From: Halobacterium hubeiense
GTDB lineage: Archaea > Halobacteriota > Halobacteria > Halobacteriales > Halobacteriaceae
DNA length: 64,000 nt
Direction: 5' to 3'
Assembly (NCBI RefSeq): GCF_001488575.1
Contig: NZ_LN831302.1
Span: 2,046,001-2,110,000, forward strand
The number at the start of each line of letters is the position of its first letter. The first letter of the stretch is position 1. A program made the translations under genes and the position numbers. Of the stretch, positions 28,547-37,554 are shown piece by piece. The notes under the pieces are model-generated. The model made no database searches, was not told where the DNA came from, and saw only the letters and a list, made by a program, of their open reading frames with translations.

Positions 28547-29299
28547 ATGGTCGTACAGCGACTGGACGCGCCCACCCCCGAGGAGGTCGTCGAGGCGGCG
28601 AAGGCGGCGGTCCGGGACGGCGCGGTGTTGACCGTACAGGCCCGCTGCGAGGTCGAGTACGAGGGCCGCACCAGCGGCTACCTCGGCGAGGGCGACCGCC
28701 TGCTCGTCGCGAAGCCCGACGGCACGTTCCTCGTCCACCAGCCGACCGGCCACAAGCCCGTCAACTGGATGCCGGGCGGCGGCACCGTCGAGGCCCGGGA
28801 GAGCGACGGCGACGCGGTGTTGCTCGCGCGCCGCAGCAACCCCAGCGAGCGCGTGGAAGCCCGCATTCTGGAGGCGTACGGCGTCACGCGCTTCGAGGCC
28901 GAGGACGGCGCGACCTACGAGGAGTCCGGCACCGAGGCGGAGATGCACGAGTACATCCAGAACAACCCCGAGGAGCTGGAAGCGGGCCTGCGCATCGTCG
29001 AGCACGAGCGCGAGACGAAGTACGGGTTCGTGGACTTCTACGCCGTCGACGAGGACGGCACGCCCGTCGTCGTCGAAGTGAAGCGGATTCAGGCGACGCT
29101 GAACCACTTCGACCAGCTCAAGCGCTACGTCGAGCTGTATTCCGAGAGCAACGACGAGGTTCGCGGGATGTTGGTCGCGCCGTCGGCCTCCGAGCGCGTG
29201 CGGCGCGCGCTCCGCGACAACGACATGGAGTTCGTGGAGCTCGCGGAGTTCGGGCTGGACGCGAAGGGCGCCACCGAGGCAAAGCTCACCGACTTCTAG
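28547..29299 (+). CDS. nucS: Endonuclease NucS (mismatch-specific, EndoMS)
   Basis: NucS/EndoMS cuts both strands at mismatches and trims branched DNA, acting with PCNA in non-canonical mismatch repair. The 250-residue enzyme has the N-terminal dimerisation domain (about 1-115) and a C-terminal PD-(D/E)xK nuclease domain with YGFVDFYAVDEDG and VVVEVKRIQ (about 160-185), holding the catalytic Asp, Glu and Lys. RHFNQxKRY-like NHFDQLKRYVELY follows. The archaeal C-terminal PCNA-binding motif is not obvious: the protein ends EAKLTDF. The last 14 bases overlap the convergent kinase gene. Confidence 0.94.
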   Translation: MVVQRLDAPTPEEVVEAAKAAVRDGAVLTVQARCEVEYEGRTSGYLGEGDRLLVAKPDGTFLVHQPTGHKPVNWMPGGGTVEARESDGDAVLLARRSNPSERVEARILEAYGVTRFEAEDGATYEESGTEAEMHEYIQNNPEELEAGLRIVEHERETKYGFVDFYAVDEDGTPVVVEVKRIQATLNHFDQLKRYVELYSESNDEVRGMLVAPSASERVRRALRDNDMEFVELAEFGLDAKGATEAKLTDF

Positions 29300-30341
29300 G
29301 GAACGACAGCAGGACCTCGTTGCCGTCCTCGCGGCCGCCGAAGGAGAGGCGGCCGTCGTAGGCATCGACAATCCAGCGCACCAACCAGAGACCGACGCCG
29401 CTGCCGTGGCTGAGCTGCGTGATTTCGCGCTCGCCGGTGACGGTCGCGCGCTCGACCTCGGGAATCTCGGGGCCGTCGTCGCGGACCGCGATTTCGACGC
29501 GGCCGTCCGCGGTCGCGACCTCGACGCCGACCCACGGCTCGTCGCTGTCGTTGTGCTCGATGGCGTTCTCCACGAGCTCCCGAATCGCGTCCGCGAGGTA
29601 GTCGCCGGCGGCGGGCGTCGCGTCCGTGACGGTCACGTCGATGGTCGCGTCGGGGTACTCCTCGCGGAGGTCGGTGACGACGTCGGCGACGGCGCTGCTC
29701 ACGTCGTAGGGGCGGGGCTCCGGCGGGCTGTCCACGAGGTTGCGGATGGTCGTGATGTGGCCGTGGAGCGCCGCGAGGCGCTCCCCGGAGCCGTGGACGT
29801 CGTCGGCGAGGTCGTCCGTCGCCTCGTCGTCGGCCATCCGGACGCGCGTGGCGTAGCTGTAGAGCCGCTGGGCCTCCGTGCGGAGGTTGTGGCGGACGAG
29901 CCGGGAGAGCACGTCGAGCTTCTCGCGCTCGCGGGCGAGCTGGCGGGCGCGGATGCGGCGCGCGTCGTTGACGCCGATGAGGACGTGCGCGACGGCGCTG
30001 ACCGCGACGACGACGGTGCCGGAGAAGACGGGCGCAGCGGGCAGCACGGCGACCGCGGACTGGTAGGCGTACAGGAGGCCGAGCGCGGCGCCGATGACGA
30101 CGATGCCGAGGACGTTCCAGCCGGCGATGCCGAGCGTCTGCCGGCGCGTGAACTCCGCGCGGTAGACGACGTAGCCGGCGGCGACGAGCGCGGCGCCGAC
30201 GAGGCCGCCGAAGCCGGCGAGCAGCCAGCCCGACAGCGGCGGCTGCGCGTCGAGGACGTGGCGCACCATGACGGCGACGACGACGACGCCCGTGAGGCTG
30301 ATGGTGGCGCTGGCGCCGGCGCGCCACGTATCTGTGTGCAT
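29286..30341 (-). CDS. Membrane sensor histidine kinase
   Basis: This 351-residue sensor kinase has an N-terminal membrane part of four helices (about 10-130), then a DHp helix with RLVRHNLRTEAQRLYSY (about 150-166; H in VRHNLR is the presumed phosphorylated residue) and a HATPase domain: N-box ELVENAIEHND (about 262-272), G1 VRDDGPEIP, G2 GSGVGLWLVRWIVDAY. No PAS or receiver domain is seen, so the membrane region is the likely sensor. No partner response regulator is adjacent, as is common in haloarchaea. It overlaps the nucS stop region by 14 bp. Confidence 0.88.
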   Translation of the reverse strand: MHTDTWRAGASATISLTGVVVVAVMVRHVLDAQPPLSGWLLAGFGGLVGAALVAAGYVVYRAEFTRRQTLGIAGWNVLGIVVIGAALGLLYAYQSAVAVLPAAPVFSGTVVVAVSAVAHVLIGVNDARRIRARQLAREREKLDVLSRLVRHNLRTEAQRLYSYATRVRMADDEATDDLADDVHGSGERLAALHGHITTIRNLVDSPPEPRPYDVSSAVADVVTDLREEYPDATIDVTVTDATPAAGDYLADAIRELVENAIEHNDSDEPWVGVEVATADGRVEIAVRDDGPEIPEVERATVTGEREITQLSHGSGVGLWLVRWIVDAYDGRLSFGGREDGNEVLLSFPRSR

Positions 30342-30408
30342 AGTCGCTATGCGTCCGTAGCCGGGTTAAGCGTGGTGCTCGCTGCGGGCGGCGGAGAAGA
30401 CGGCGGCG

Positions 30409-31947
30409 TCAGTGCTCGCCGGTGAGCAGGCGGCGGAGGATGTCCCCGTACGCCGGCCGGGTGACGAGCACGCCGATGAGCACGCCGAGGATGGTGACGA
30501 TGGCGAACCCGCGGAGGTCACCGAGGCTGAGCACGGCGAGCGGACTCATCGCGATGATGGTCGTCACCGCGGCGGCGCCGATGACCCACAGCGCCTTCCG
30601 GAACCGGCTCTTGAAGACGCGCTGGGAGCCGACCTCCTGGGTCATCACCTCGTCGGCGATGATGACGAGGTCGTCCACCCCCGTCCCGATGACGGCGATG
30701 AACCCGGCGATGTGCGAGAGGTCCAACGCGAGCCCGCTCACGGCCGCGAACCCGAGCAGGATGACGACTTCAGACAGCGCGGTGAACACCATCGGTATCG
30801 CGACCCGGGGGTCGCCGTACCGCGCGAACACGACCAGCGCCATCGCGATGGCGGCCGCGAGGCCGGTCACCAGCGACAGCGGCTTGTACCGCTCGGCGAA
30901 GCTCGGGGAGACGTAGTAGGAGTCCTGGAACTCCAGTTGCGTCGGGAGCGCGCCCGCTTGAAGGTTCACGCGGAGTTCGCGCGCCTCCTCCATGGAGTTG
31001 GCCGTGATGACGAACCGCGGGTCCTGCACGAACTCCCCGTTCTCGAAGCTCTGCGCGAGGTTCGCGCGGACGCCCGCGTCGTAGACGACTTCGCCGTCGA
31101 GGACGGTCAGCAGGCAGTAGCCGCCGTCCGGGAACTCGCAGTTGCTGACGCCCTGCCCGGACGTGAAGCCGTACTCGCGCATGTCCGCGGCGAACGTCTC
31201 GGCGATGTCCTGCGTGAGCGAGACCGGGACCGACGGGCGGCCGTCGATCATCTGCGCGGTGCTGACGTCACTGCGCTGGAGCTGGGAGTGCGTGAGCACC
31301 GTCGCGTTCGTCTGGTTGCCGCCCTCTGGGTAGTACGCCCGCATCTCGACCTCGCCGCGGCCCTGAATCAGCGACCGGACCTCGGAAGCGTTCTGTCCGG
31401 GGACCTCGACGACGATGTAGCTCTGCCCGGACTGGGTCGTGGTCGGGTACGCTCGCGCCCCGCTGAACCCGGTCGCGTCGATTTTCGTGGAGATTGTGTC
31501 CGCGATTTCGTCCCGCGTGGCCTCCGTGACCCCAGAGTCCAGCGACTCGTAGGCGAGACCGAGTTCGTCGAACGCCGCGCCCACTTCGGCGGTCGTGTTG
31601 TTCGAGTACACCTCCACGACGTCGGGGTTGTCGCTCGACGTCCGGTCGCGGGCGGTGACGCTTCCGGGTTCCAGCGAGAGCGCGTTCGCAACGTCGGCTT
31701 CGAGGGCGTTGCGCTCGGTCTCGTCGCCGGGGACGTCGACGCCGCTGGCGGTGACGCCGACGGCGGTCGCCCGAAGCCGCACGCCACCAGAGAGTTCGAG
31801 GCCGTACTGGAGGTTCGTCGGCCGGGACGCGGCTTCCTCGTCCCCGCTGGCGGACGCGCCGATGCCCGGCGCGAACAGCGCGACCGACGATCCGAGCAGC
31901 AACACGACGAGGAAGGCGACCCGCCAGTTCTCGCGGAGCCAGCTCAT
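30409..31947 (-). CDS. secD: Protein-export membrane protein SecD
   Basis: SecD, with SecF, uses the ion gradient to help SecYEG release exported proteins; in haloarchaea it also affects membrane-protein insertion. The 512-residue protein has an N-terminal helix, a long extracytoplasmic loop with the P1-type domain (starting LQYGLELSGGVRL), and five C-terminal helices, the fourth region containing GTGVDDLVIIADEV (the D and V pattern of SecD motif D5). SecD starts with an ATGA overlap on the secF stop, so the two are coupled. Confidence 0.95.
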   Translation of the reverse strand: MSWLRENWRVAFLVVLLLGSSVALFAPGIGASASGDEEAASRPTNLQYGLELSGGVRLRATAVGVTASGVDVPGDETERNALEADVANALSLEPGSVTARDRTSSDNPDVVEVYSNNTTAEVGAAFDELGLAYESLDSGVTEATRDEIADTISTKIDATGFSGARAYPTTTQSGQSYIVVEVPGQNASEVRSLIQGRGEVEMRAYYPEGGNQTNATVLTHSQLQRSDVSTAQMIDGRPSVPVSLTQDIAETFAADMREYGFTSGQGVSNCEFPDGGYCLLTVLDGEVVYDAGVRANLAQSFENGEFVQDPRFVITANSMEEARELRVNLQAGALPTQLEFQDSYYVSPSFAERYKPLSLVTGLAAAIAMALVVFARYGDPRVAIPMVFTALSEVVILLGFAAVSGLALDLSHIAGFIAVIGTGVDDLVIIADEVMTQEVGSQRVFKSRFRKALWVIGAAAVTTIIAMSPLAVLSLGDLRGFAIVTILGVLIGVLVTRPAYGDILRRLLTGEH

Positions 31948-32804
31948 CGGGACACCCCCTCGAACTTGTACCAGCGAAGCAGGGTGACGTTCAACATGTA
32001 CGTGTTCATGAGGTCAGTGGTGAGGCCGAAGACCAACACCAGCCCGATGGCCGAGAGCAGCTGGATGCCGAAGATGTACGAGACGACGGTCATCACGGCC
32101 ATCGTGGCGATGGAGGTCACGGTCATCGTGACACCGGTGCGCATCGCGCGGTGGACGCTCTCCCAGAAGTCCCCGGAGCGCCGGAGGACGTGGTTGTTCA
32201 ACAGGATGTCGGAGTCGACGCTGTAACCGATGAGCATCAGCAGCGCGGCGACGGTCCCCAGCGAGAGCTTGATGCCGAAGAGGTTCATCAGCGCGACGGG
32301 GACGACGATGTCGCTGAACGCCGACAGCACCACGGCAATGGAGGGGACGAAGCTCCGGAACAGCAGGAAGACGACGACGCTCATGCCGGCGAACGCGATG
32401 CCGACGCCGAGCAGCGCGAGCCGCTGGGTCGAACCGCCGAACGTCGCGGAGGTGCTCTGTGACTGCACCACCTCGTAGCCGGCGTCGGCGGCCTGCTGGG
32501 CGAGCGCCTGCTGGTTCTCGGACTGGAAGGTGACGAGGTACTGCGAGCTGTCGGTCCCGATGGGGCGGATGGACTCGTGTTGCTGGTCGAACGCGGCCGT
32601 GACCTGTGACTGTGGGGCGTCCGCTTCGACGACGAGCTCCGTTCCGCCGGTGAACTCGATGCCGGGGGTGACCGGTGACCCCGTGAGGGCGAACCACGCG
32701 CCGATGACCGCCAGCGCGATTACCAGCACCGCCAGCGGCGGCGCGACGAGCTGCCGCATGGAGTACTGGCTGAGGTCGACCTCGGGGACCTCGAAACTGG
32801 GCAT
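31944..32804 (-). CDS. secF: Protein-export membrane protein SecF
   Basis: SecF is the partner of SecD in the Sec translocon. The 286 residues have helix 1 near 25-44, an extracytoplasmic domain beginning GIEFTGGTELVVEA, and a C-terminal block of five helices with VLSAFSDIVVPVALMNLFGIKLSLGTVAALL and GYSVDSDILLNNHVLRR (given here as signatures). Start ATG 32804; upstream CCTTAACCTCG on the minus strand may be the TATA region. The order secF-secD with a 4-bp overlap is the usual archaeal operon. Confidence 0.94.
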   Translation of the reverse strand: MPSFEVPEVDLSQYSMRQLVAPPLAVLVIALAVIGAWFALTGSPVTPGIEFTGGTELVVEADAPQSQVTAAFDQQHESIRPIGTDSSQYLVTFQSENQQALAQQAADAGYEVVQSQSTSATFGGSTQRLALLGVGIAFAGMSVVVFLLFRSFVPSIAVVLSAFSDIVVPVALMNLFGIKLSLGTVAALLMLIGYSVDSDILLNNHVLRRSGDFWESVHRAMRTGVTMTVTSIATMAVMTVVSYIFGIQLLSAIGLVLVFGLTTDLMNTYMLNVTLLRWYKFEGVSR

Positions 32805-32856
32805 GGATTCGGGTCGGGAGCGAGCGAGGTTAAGGCTTCTTATACCCGGCCGGGCG

Positions 32857-33459
32857 TCACGGAGCGAACCGCTCGGGGACGTGCCGGCGCACGCTGGACG
32901 GGACCTGCGCGAACAGCCACGTCGCGACCGCGGGAAGGCGCTTGCGGACGACGACGTAGCCGGCGGAGACAACGAGCGCGGCCGCGGCGACCTGCTGGAC
33001 GTTCGGCCCGAATGCCAGCGCCGCGGGCACGCCGAAGACGGCGGCGATGGCGAGGTCCTCGGGCGCGCCGTCGTATCGGACGAGCCGGCGCGGCGGCAGC
33101 CACCGGCCGTGGAAGTGGCTGTAGACGGCGCGCTCGCTGGTCCCCTCCCACGGTTCGAGTTCGAGGCCGCCGCCGAGCGCGTCGCTGCCGGCGTGGAGCG
33201 CGGCGGCCGCGAGGAAGACGGCCGCGGCGACGGTCCACGCGGTCGGCGAGACCACCGCGACGACGGCCGCGACGGCCGCGGCGGCGCCGTAGTAGACCGG
33301 GAAGTGGAGCGTACGGCGGTGGCCGGCGTAGAGGTCGAGATCGGGGAAGACGCCGCCAGCGAGGCCGGCAGCGGCCACCGCGACGCCGAACTCGGGCACG
33401 ACGAGTGAGACGAGCGCAGCGACCGCCAGCCCCACGAGCGCGTGTGTCGTCGCCATCAT
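32857..33459 (-). CDS. DUF457/YdjM-type membrane hydrolase (copy 2)
   Basis: This 200-residue membrane protein is a paralogue of the one at 5847-6395. The same signatures occur: MMATTHA, GGVFPDLDL, RTLHFP, HAGSDALGGGL, RYDGAPEDL, VVRKRLP. There are five or so hydrophobic segments and a longer C-terminal tail (WLFAQVPSSVRRHVPERFAP) absent from copy 1. Start codon is the first of two adjacent ATGs (33459). It may be co-regulated with secF, 53 bases downstream, but the directions make a shared transcript only possible from this gene into secF/secD. Confidence 0.8.
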   Translation of the reverse strand: MMATTHALVGLAVAALVSLVVPEFGVAVAAAGLAGGVFPDLDLYAGHRRTLHFPVYYGAAAAVAAVVAVVSPTAWTVAAAVFLAAAALHAGSDALGGGLELEPWEGTSERAVYSHFHGRWLPPRRLVRYDGAPEDLAIAAVFGVPAALAFGPNVQQVAAAALVVSAGYVVVRKRLPAVATWLFAQVPSSVRRHVPERFAP

Positions 33460-33559
33460 GGATACCCGCTCTAGGCGGGCGGCGGGCTTGAAGATGTCGC
33501 CTCCAGAAGAACAGAATGCGGCGGTGAGCGTAAGACCGCTGGCGGCCGTACACGCGCAC

Positions 33560-33841
33560 ATGGCGACCACGGTCACCGTCTCGTACCCGGCGGACGTCGG
33601 CGACTGGGTGCGCGACCAGTTGCGGACCGACCACGTGCGGGCGTACCTCAAGCGGTCGAACGACCGCGCCCGCGAGGGTGACGCGTGGTCAGTCTCGGTC
33701 AACGAGGGCTGCGGCGTCACCAGTCCGGACATCCCGCTACGCGTCGAAGGCGTCGTCGGGGACGAGTCACTGGACGAAACTGCGGAACTGGCGTTCGTCG
33801 AGCGCGACGCCGGACGGAACGGAGCCGGCGGAGAGAACTAG
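33560..33841 (+). CDS. Hypothetical protein, 93 residues
   Basis: This small soluble protein starts MATTVTVSYPADVGDWVRDQLRTDH and continues VRAYLKRSNDRAREGDAWSVSVNEG. It is acidic at its end (DESLDETAELAFVERDAGRNGAGGEN). I recognise no domain. ATG 33560 is preferred over upstream starts because the sequence above (rich in Arg and Ala) looks non-coding. The stop shares a CTAG with the convergent DUF5812-type gene. Confidence 0.65.
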   Translation: MATTVTVSYPADVGDWVRDQLRTDHVRAYLKRSNDRAREGDAWSVSVNEGCGVTSPDIPLRVEGVVGDESLDETAELAFVERDAGRNGAGGEN

Positions 33842-34305
33842 GGGAGGTAGCGGACGCTCACGAAGTCCTCGCCGGAGCGGACTTCGACGCGCTCGATGCC
33901 GATGCGGGCGGCGCGCGCGACCGTCTGCTCGTCGGCGAGCACGTCCTCGACGGTCTGATCGACGCCGTCCTCGGGCACGCCGAGGACGTGGACCTCGCCG
34001 ACGCCCGCGCGCTCGACGGTCTCCAAGTCGCCGGCGTCCAGCCCCTCGGCTATCTCCTTGGACTGGGGAGTCGGCGTCTCGTCGCTTTCCTCGACGGGAA
34101 TCTGCTTGTGCTCGGCGACCTCGACGACGCTGTACGTCACGTTCATCGGCGGGTCCGGCGCGACCGTCGCCTCCAGCACGTCGCCCTCCGCCAGCCCCGG
34201 GTTCTCCGAGAGCGTGTGGACCTGCGCGTCCGTCACGTCCGAGAGCACCGCGGAGCCGTCCGCCGCGCTGGTGACGAGGAACGTCGCGGTCTTCTCGTCT
34301 GTCAT
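33838..34305 (-). CDS. DUF5812-type conserved haloarchaeal protein
   Basis: The 155-residue protein starts MTDEKTATFLVTSAADGSAVLSDVTDAQVHTLSENPGLA and has two or three beta-rich segments: a small OB-like N-terminal half (ADGSAVLSDV...VLEATVAPDPPM) and an alpha/beta C-terminal half (QTVARAARIGIERVEVRSGEDFVSVRYLP). I recall this as a haloarchaea-specific family (DUF5812) of unknown function. It is downstream of the membrane protein at 34314-34880 by 8 bases, so the two share a transcript. Confidence 0.7.
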   Translation of the reverse strand: MTDEKTATFLVTSAADGSAVLSDVTDAQVHTLSENPGLAEGDVLEATVAPDPPMNVTYSVVEVAEHKQIPVEESDETPTPQSKEIAEGLDAGDLETVERAGVGEVHVLGVPEDGVDQTVEDVLADEQTVARAARIGIERVEVRSGEDFVSVRYLP

Positions 34306-34313
34306 CGACGGGC

Positions 34314-34880
34314 CTAGGCCGGCTCGCCGTTTCCGTGTTTCGACGCGTACCGCCGGTGGACGCCGTAGACGACGAGCGCGCCCGCGAGCACGAACAGCGG
34401 CGCCGCCACGGACGGCACCGCGTACAGCAGTTCCACGACGGGCGCGAAGATGCCGGACGGCTCCGGGCGCGTGACGACGTTCCCCTCCGACCCGAACTCC
34501 GGGGGCATCGACGCCACGAGCGCGACGTACACCGAGAGCACGAAGACGTAGCCGGCGACCGCGAGCGCGGCGTCGTAGCCGTCGGCGACTTCCCGCTCGC
34601 GGCGGTGGCGGTTCGCCACGAACAGCACGGGCGCGACGATGGGGACGAACACGAACAGGCCGACGACGACGTAGAACGTCCGGGAGAGCGTCAGCGACCC
34701 GCCGCCCCCGCCCGTCGTGTTCCCGATGAGCACGAGCAGTCCGCCGACCGCGAGCGCGACGACCACCGCCGCGACGACGGTGCTGACGACCACGTAGCTC
34801 CGGAACAGCAGCGAGTCGGACTGCCGGAACGCGTACGGGTACGCCGTCACCAGCCCGGAGTAGCTGTCGAACCGACCCAT
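34314..34880 (-). CDS. Hypothetical four-helix membrane protein
   Basis: The 188-residue protein starts MGRFDSYSGLVTAYPYAFRQSDSLLFRSYVVVS with hydrophobic segments near 30-53, 70-90, 105-123 and 150-172. A glycine run (TTGGGGGSL, about 55-63) lies in the first loop, and the C-terminus is basic (GVHRRYASKHGNGEPA). I do not recognise a family. It lies just upstream of DUF5812 (same strand) and divergent from pgi. Confidence 0.72.
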   Translation of the reverse strand: MGRFDSYSGLVTAYPYAFRQSDSLLFRSYVVVSTVVAAVVVALAVGGLLVLIGNTTGGGGGSLTLSRTFYVVVGLFVFVPIVAPVLFVANRHRREREVADGYDAALAVAGYVFVLSVYVALVASMPPEFGSEGNVVTRPEPSGIFAPVVELLYAVPSVAAPLFVLAGALVVYGVHRRYASKHGNGEPA

Positions 34881-34940
34881 TGCCCGAGACTGCGCGCTAC
34901 CACAGCAAAAGCGCGGCGACTCGCCGCAGCGAGAGGCCAG

Positions 34941-34949
34941 CGCTTAAGC
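34941..34949 (+). promoter_or_regulatory. TATA element of pgi
   Basis: CGCTTAAGC lies 24-32 nt before the pgi ATG at 34973 and favours it over upstream in-frame starts. Confidence 0.5.
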
Positions 34950-34972
34950 ACGCCGGCGTCCCGGTACTGGAC

Positions 34973-36250
34973 ATGCACGTAGACGTGGGCAACGCGCTGG
35001 CGGTGGAGGCGTCGCCGGGCGTCCCCGAGGACGCGCTGGAGCGACTCGACGACCGCGTCAGGGACGCGCACGAGCACATCGTCGCGGGGATGACCCGCGA
35101 GGAGTTCGGGTACGCGGCGCTGAACCTCCCGAAGACCGCCGACCCCGCGGCGATAGAGCGGGCGGTCGAGCCGTTCGCGGACAGCGAGGTGCTGTTGAAC
35201 GTCGGCATCGGCGGGAGCGCGCTCGGCGCGGCGACACTCGTGGACGCGCTCGGCGGCGACCTCGACGCGCACTTCCTCGACAACGTCGACCCCGAGCACG
35301 TCACCGCGCTCTTGGAGGACATCGACCTCTCGCAGACCGTCGTCCACGTCGTCTCGCGATCGGGGACGACCGCGGAGACGCTTGCGAACTTCCTCGTCGT
35401 GCGCGACGCGATGGAGCAAGCGGGCGTGGACTGGACCGAACGCACGTTCGTCACGACCGGTCCGGAGGGGAACCTCCGCGACCTCGCGGACGAGCACGAC
35501 CTGCCCGCGCTCGACGCGCCCGAAGGCGTCCCCGGGCGGTTCTCCGCGCTCTCGACGGTCGGACTGCCGGCTGCCGCGCTCGCTGGCCACGACGTCGAAG
35601 CGATTCTCGCCGGCGCACGCGAGGGCCGGGCGGCGCTCACGGGGTCGCTGTTCGACTGTCCGGCGTACGCGTACGGCGCGACGGCGTACGCCCTCGACGT
35701 CCGCGGCGCGGGCATCAACGCGATGATGCCGTACGCCGAGTCGCTGGAGACGTTCGCGGAGTGGTTCGCGCAGCTGTGGGCCGAGAGCTTAGGGAAGGAC
35801 GGCCTCGGGCAGACGCCCGCGCGGGCGCTCGGCGCGACCGACCAGCACAGCCAACTCCAACTCTACCGCGCCGGCCCCCGGGACAAGCTCGTGACGCTCG
35901 TCCGGGCGCGCGAGCGCGAGGACCGCGGGATTCCCGACACCGAACTGGAGGGACTGGACTACCTCGCGGGCGGCAGCCTCGGCGACCTGCTTGACGCGGA
36001 GTTCGAGGCCACGGAAGCGAGCCTCGCCGAGTCCGGCGTGCCGAGTGTTCGCGTCGAGATTCCGCGAATCGACGAGCGCTCGCTGGGGCGGCTACTGTAC
36101 GACTTCGAGGCCGCTTGCGTCCTCGCAGGCGAACTGTACGGCGTGGAGACGTTCACGCAGCCCGCCGTCGAGTGGGGGAAGGACGCCGCGCGCGGCCTGC
36201 TCTCGGGGGAACGCGGGCTCCCCGAGAAGACCGAGCTCGTCGTCGAGTAG
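34973..36250 (+). CDS. pgi: Glucose-6-phosphate isomerase
   Basis: Pgi interconverts glucose 6-phosphate and fructose 6-phosphate in gluconeogenesis and sugar metabolism. The 425-residue protein belongs to the PGI superfamily, with VGIGGSALGAATLVDAL (about 76-92), VVSRSGTTAETLANF (about 125-139, phosphate-binding SGTT), ATDQHSQLQLYRAGPRDK (about 282-299, active-site Gln-His) and a C-terminal FTQPAVEWGKDAARGLL (about 394-410, Lys). No cupin-type site is present, so this is the classical rather than the metal cupin form. Confidence 0.95.
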   Translation: MHVDVGNALAVEASPGVPEDALERLDDRVRDAHEHIVAGMTREEFGYAALNLPKTADPAAIERAVEPFADSEVLLNVGIGGSALGAATLVDALGGDLDAHFLDNVDPEHVTALLEDIDLSQTVVHVVSRSGTTAETLANFLVVRDAMEQAGVDWTERTFVTTGPEGNLRDLADEHDLPALDAPEGVPGRFSALSTVGLPAAALAGHDVEAILAGAREGRAALTGSLFDCPAYAYGATAYALDVRGAGINAMMPYAESLETFAEWFAQLWAESLGKDGLGQTPARALGATDQHSQLQLYRAGPRDKLVTLVRAREREDRGIPDTELEGLDYLAGGSLGDLLDAEFEATEASLAESGVPSVRVEIPRIDERSLGRLLYDFEAACVLAGELYGVETFTQPAVEWGKDAARGLLSGERGLPEKTELVVE

Positions 36251-36295
36251 GCCGGGAGCGGCACGCCTTTGTCCCAGCAGGCCGGATTCGGCGAC

Positions 36296-37330
36296 GTGAA
36301 CGACCGGTACGCTCAGACCGTCGGCTTCGTCGTCGCGGGCGTCGGGCTGGCCGCCACGTTCCTCGACTGGCCGGCCGGGGCCGCGCTCGCCGCGCGCGCC
36401 GCCACCGCGTTCGCGCTGCTCGCGGCCGCCGCGTTCGCCGCGCGCCGCTACGGCGTCGACGCGCCCCGGCTCGACCTCCTCGCGGGCCTCGGCGGCGTCG
36501 GACTCGTCGTCGCCGCGGCACTCGGCGTCAACGCCGCGACGGCGGGACTGCCACGCGGCCCCGCGCTCGTACTCCTCGCAGGTCTCGGCGCCGTCGGCGC
36601 GGCCGCCGCGGCGCACGCGGGGCTGGAACGGGCCGCGGTGCGCGCCCGCGAGCAGCGGCTCGTCGTCGGCGTCGTCGTCTCGCTGGCCGCGCTCGTGTTC
36701 GGGTCGCTGCTCGCGAGCGTCGCCGTCGGCCTCGTCCCCGACACTCCCGTCGTCTCCGTCTCCGTCAACACCGCCGTCGCGAGCGCCGGGTACGGGCTCG
36801 CGGGCGTCGCGTTCGTGACGTGGTACGACGGCGGCATCGACGTCTCCCGGCCGTCGCGCCGCGACGTGAAAGTCGCGGCCGTCGGCGTCGCGGCCATCTT
36901 CGCGGTCCACTACGCGCTGGTCGGGCTGGTCGTCCTCTTCGACCTCCCGCAGACCACGCACTCGCTCGTCGAGACGGCGCGCGACTACCCCGGGATTCTG
37001 CCGCCGCTGGTCGTCCTTTCGTATCTCGCGGTCGGCCCCGGCGAGGAGCTGCTCGCGCGCAACGGCGTCCAGAAGTACCTCTACGGCGCGTTCTCGCGGC
37101 GCGGCGCGGTCGTCGTCGGCTGTCTCGTGTTCACCGCCGCGCACGTGCTCGCGTACGCCGGCACGGGCGCGACGCCGGGCGCGGTACTCGTGACGCTCGG
37201 CCGGCTGTTCGTCGTCTCGCTGGTGCTTGGCGCGACCTACGAGCGCACCGACGACCTGTTCGCGCCCGTCGTCGTCCACGGCACCTACGACGCCGTCCAG
37301 TTCGCGATGGCGTACGTCGCGTTCGCCTGA
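36296..37330 (+). CDS. CPBP-family intramembrane metalloprotease
   Basis: This protein has about 344 residues and eight helices. The abortive-infection/CPBP signatures are at the C-terminal part: GEELLARNGVQKYL (motif 1, EExxxR), FTAAHVLAY (motif 2, FxxxH) and HGTYDAVQF (motif 3). These form the metal-dependent protease site in Rce1-like proteins. The N-terminal half (about 1-180) has four helices with alternating Ala/Val repeats. A start at GTG 36296 is preferred (MNDRYAQTV); a TTG at 36269 would add nine residues. The substrate is unknown. Confidence 0.85.
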   Translation: MNDRYAQTVGFVVAGVGLAATFLDWPAGAALAARAATAFALLAAAAFAARRYGVDAPRLDLLAGLGGVGLVVAAALGVNAATAGLPRGPALVLLAGLGAVGAAAAAHAGLERAAVRAREQRLVVGVVVSLAALVFGSLLASVAVGLVPDTPVVSVSVNTAVASAGYGLAGVAFVTWYDGGIDVSRPSRRDVKVAAVGVAAIFAVHYALVGLVVLFDLPQTTHSLVETARDYPGILPPLVVLSYLAVGPGEELLARNGVQKYLYGAFSRRGAVVVGCLVFTAAHVLAYAGTGATPGAVLVTLGRLFVVSLVLGATYERTDDLFAPVVVHGTYDAVQFAMAYVAFA

Positions 37331-37352
37331 CAGCTCGTCTGACGCCGGGCTG

Positions 37353-37362
37353 ACTAAGTATT
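37353..37362 (+). promoter_or_regulatory. TATA element of the small RHH gene
   Basis: ACTAAGTATT lies 28-37 nt before ATG 37390 and supports this start over GTG 37366. Confidence 0.5.
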
Positions 37363-37389
37363 ACGGTGAGCGCGCTCGAACGAACGGCC

Positions 37390-37554
37390 ATGCCGCGGAA
37401 GTACTCCATCGTGTGTGGGGACTCGGTCGCCGCCGAAGTCGAGGCCCTGGCGCGGGAGTACGGACTGTCCGAACAAGAGGTGCTCCGCCAGCTCATCGAC
37501 AGCGGCCTCGAAGCCGTCGAGAACGAGGCGGAAGTGGTCGAGAGCGACGACTAG
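37390..37554 (+). CDS. Small ribbon-helix-helix (CopG-like) protein
   Basis: The 54-residue protein starts MPRKYSIVCGDSVAAEVEAL and continues AREYGLSEQEVLRQLIDSGLEAVENE. A basic beta strand followed by two helices with SEQEVLRQLI is the arrangement of CopG/Arc/MetJ-type DNA-binding proteins, which act as dimers. It is not linked to an obvious toxin; the PIN-domain gene downstream (nob1) is convergent and carries the zinc ribbon of Nob1, so a vapB role is unlikely. It shares a CTAG stop with nob1. Confidence 0.7.
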   Translation: MPRKYSIVCGDSVAAEVEALAREYGLSEQEVLRQLIDSGLEAVENEAEVVESDD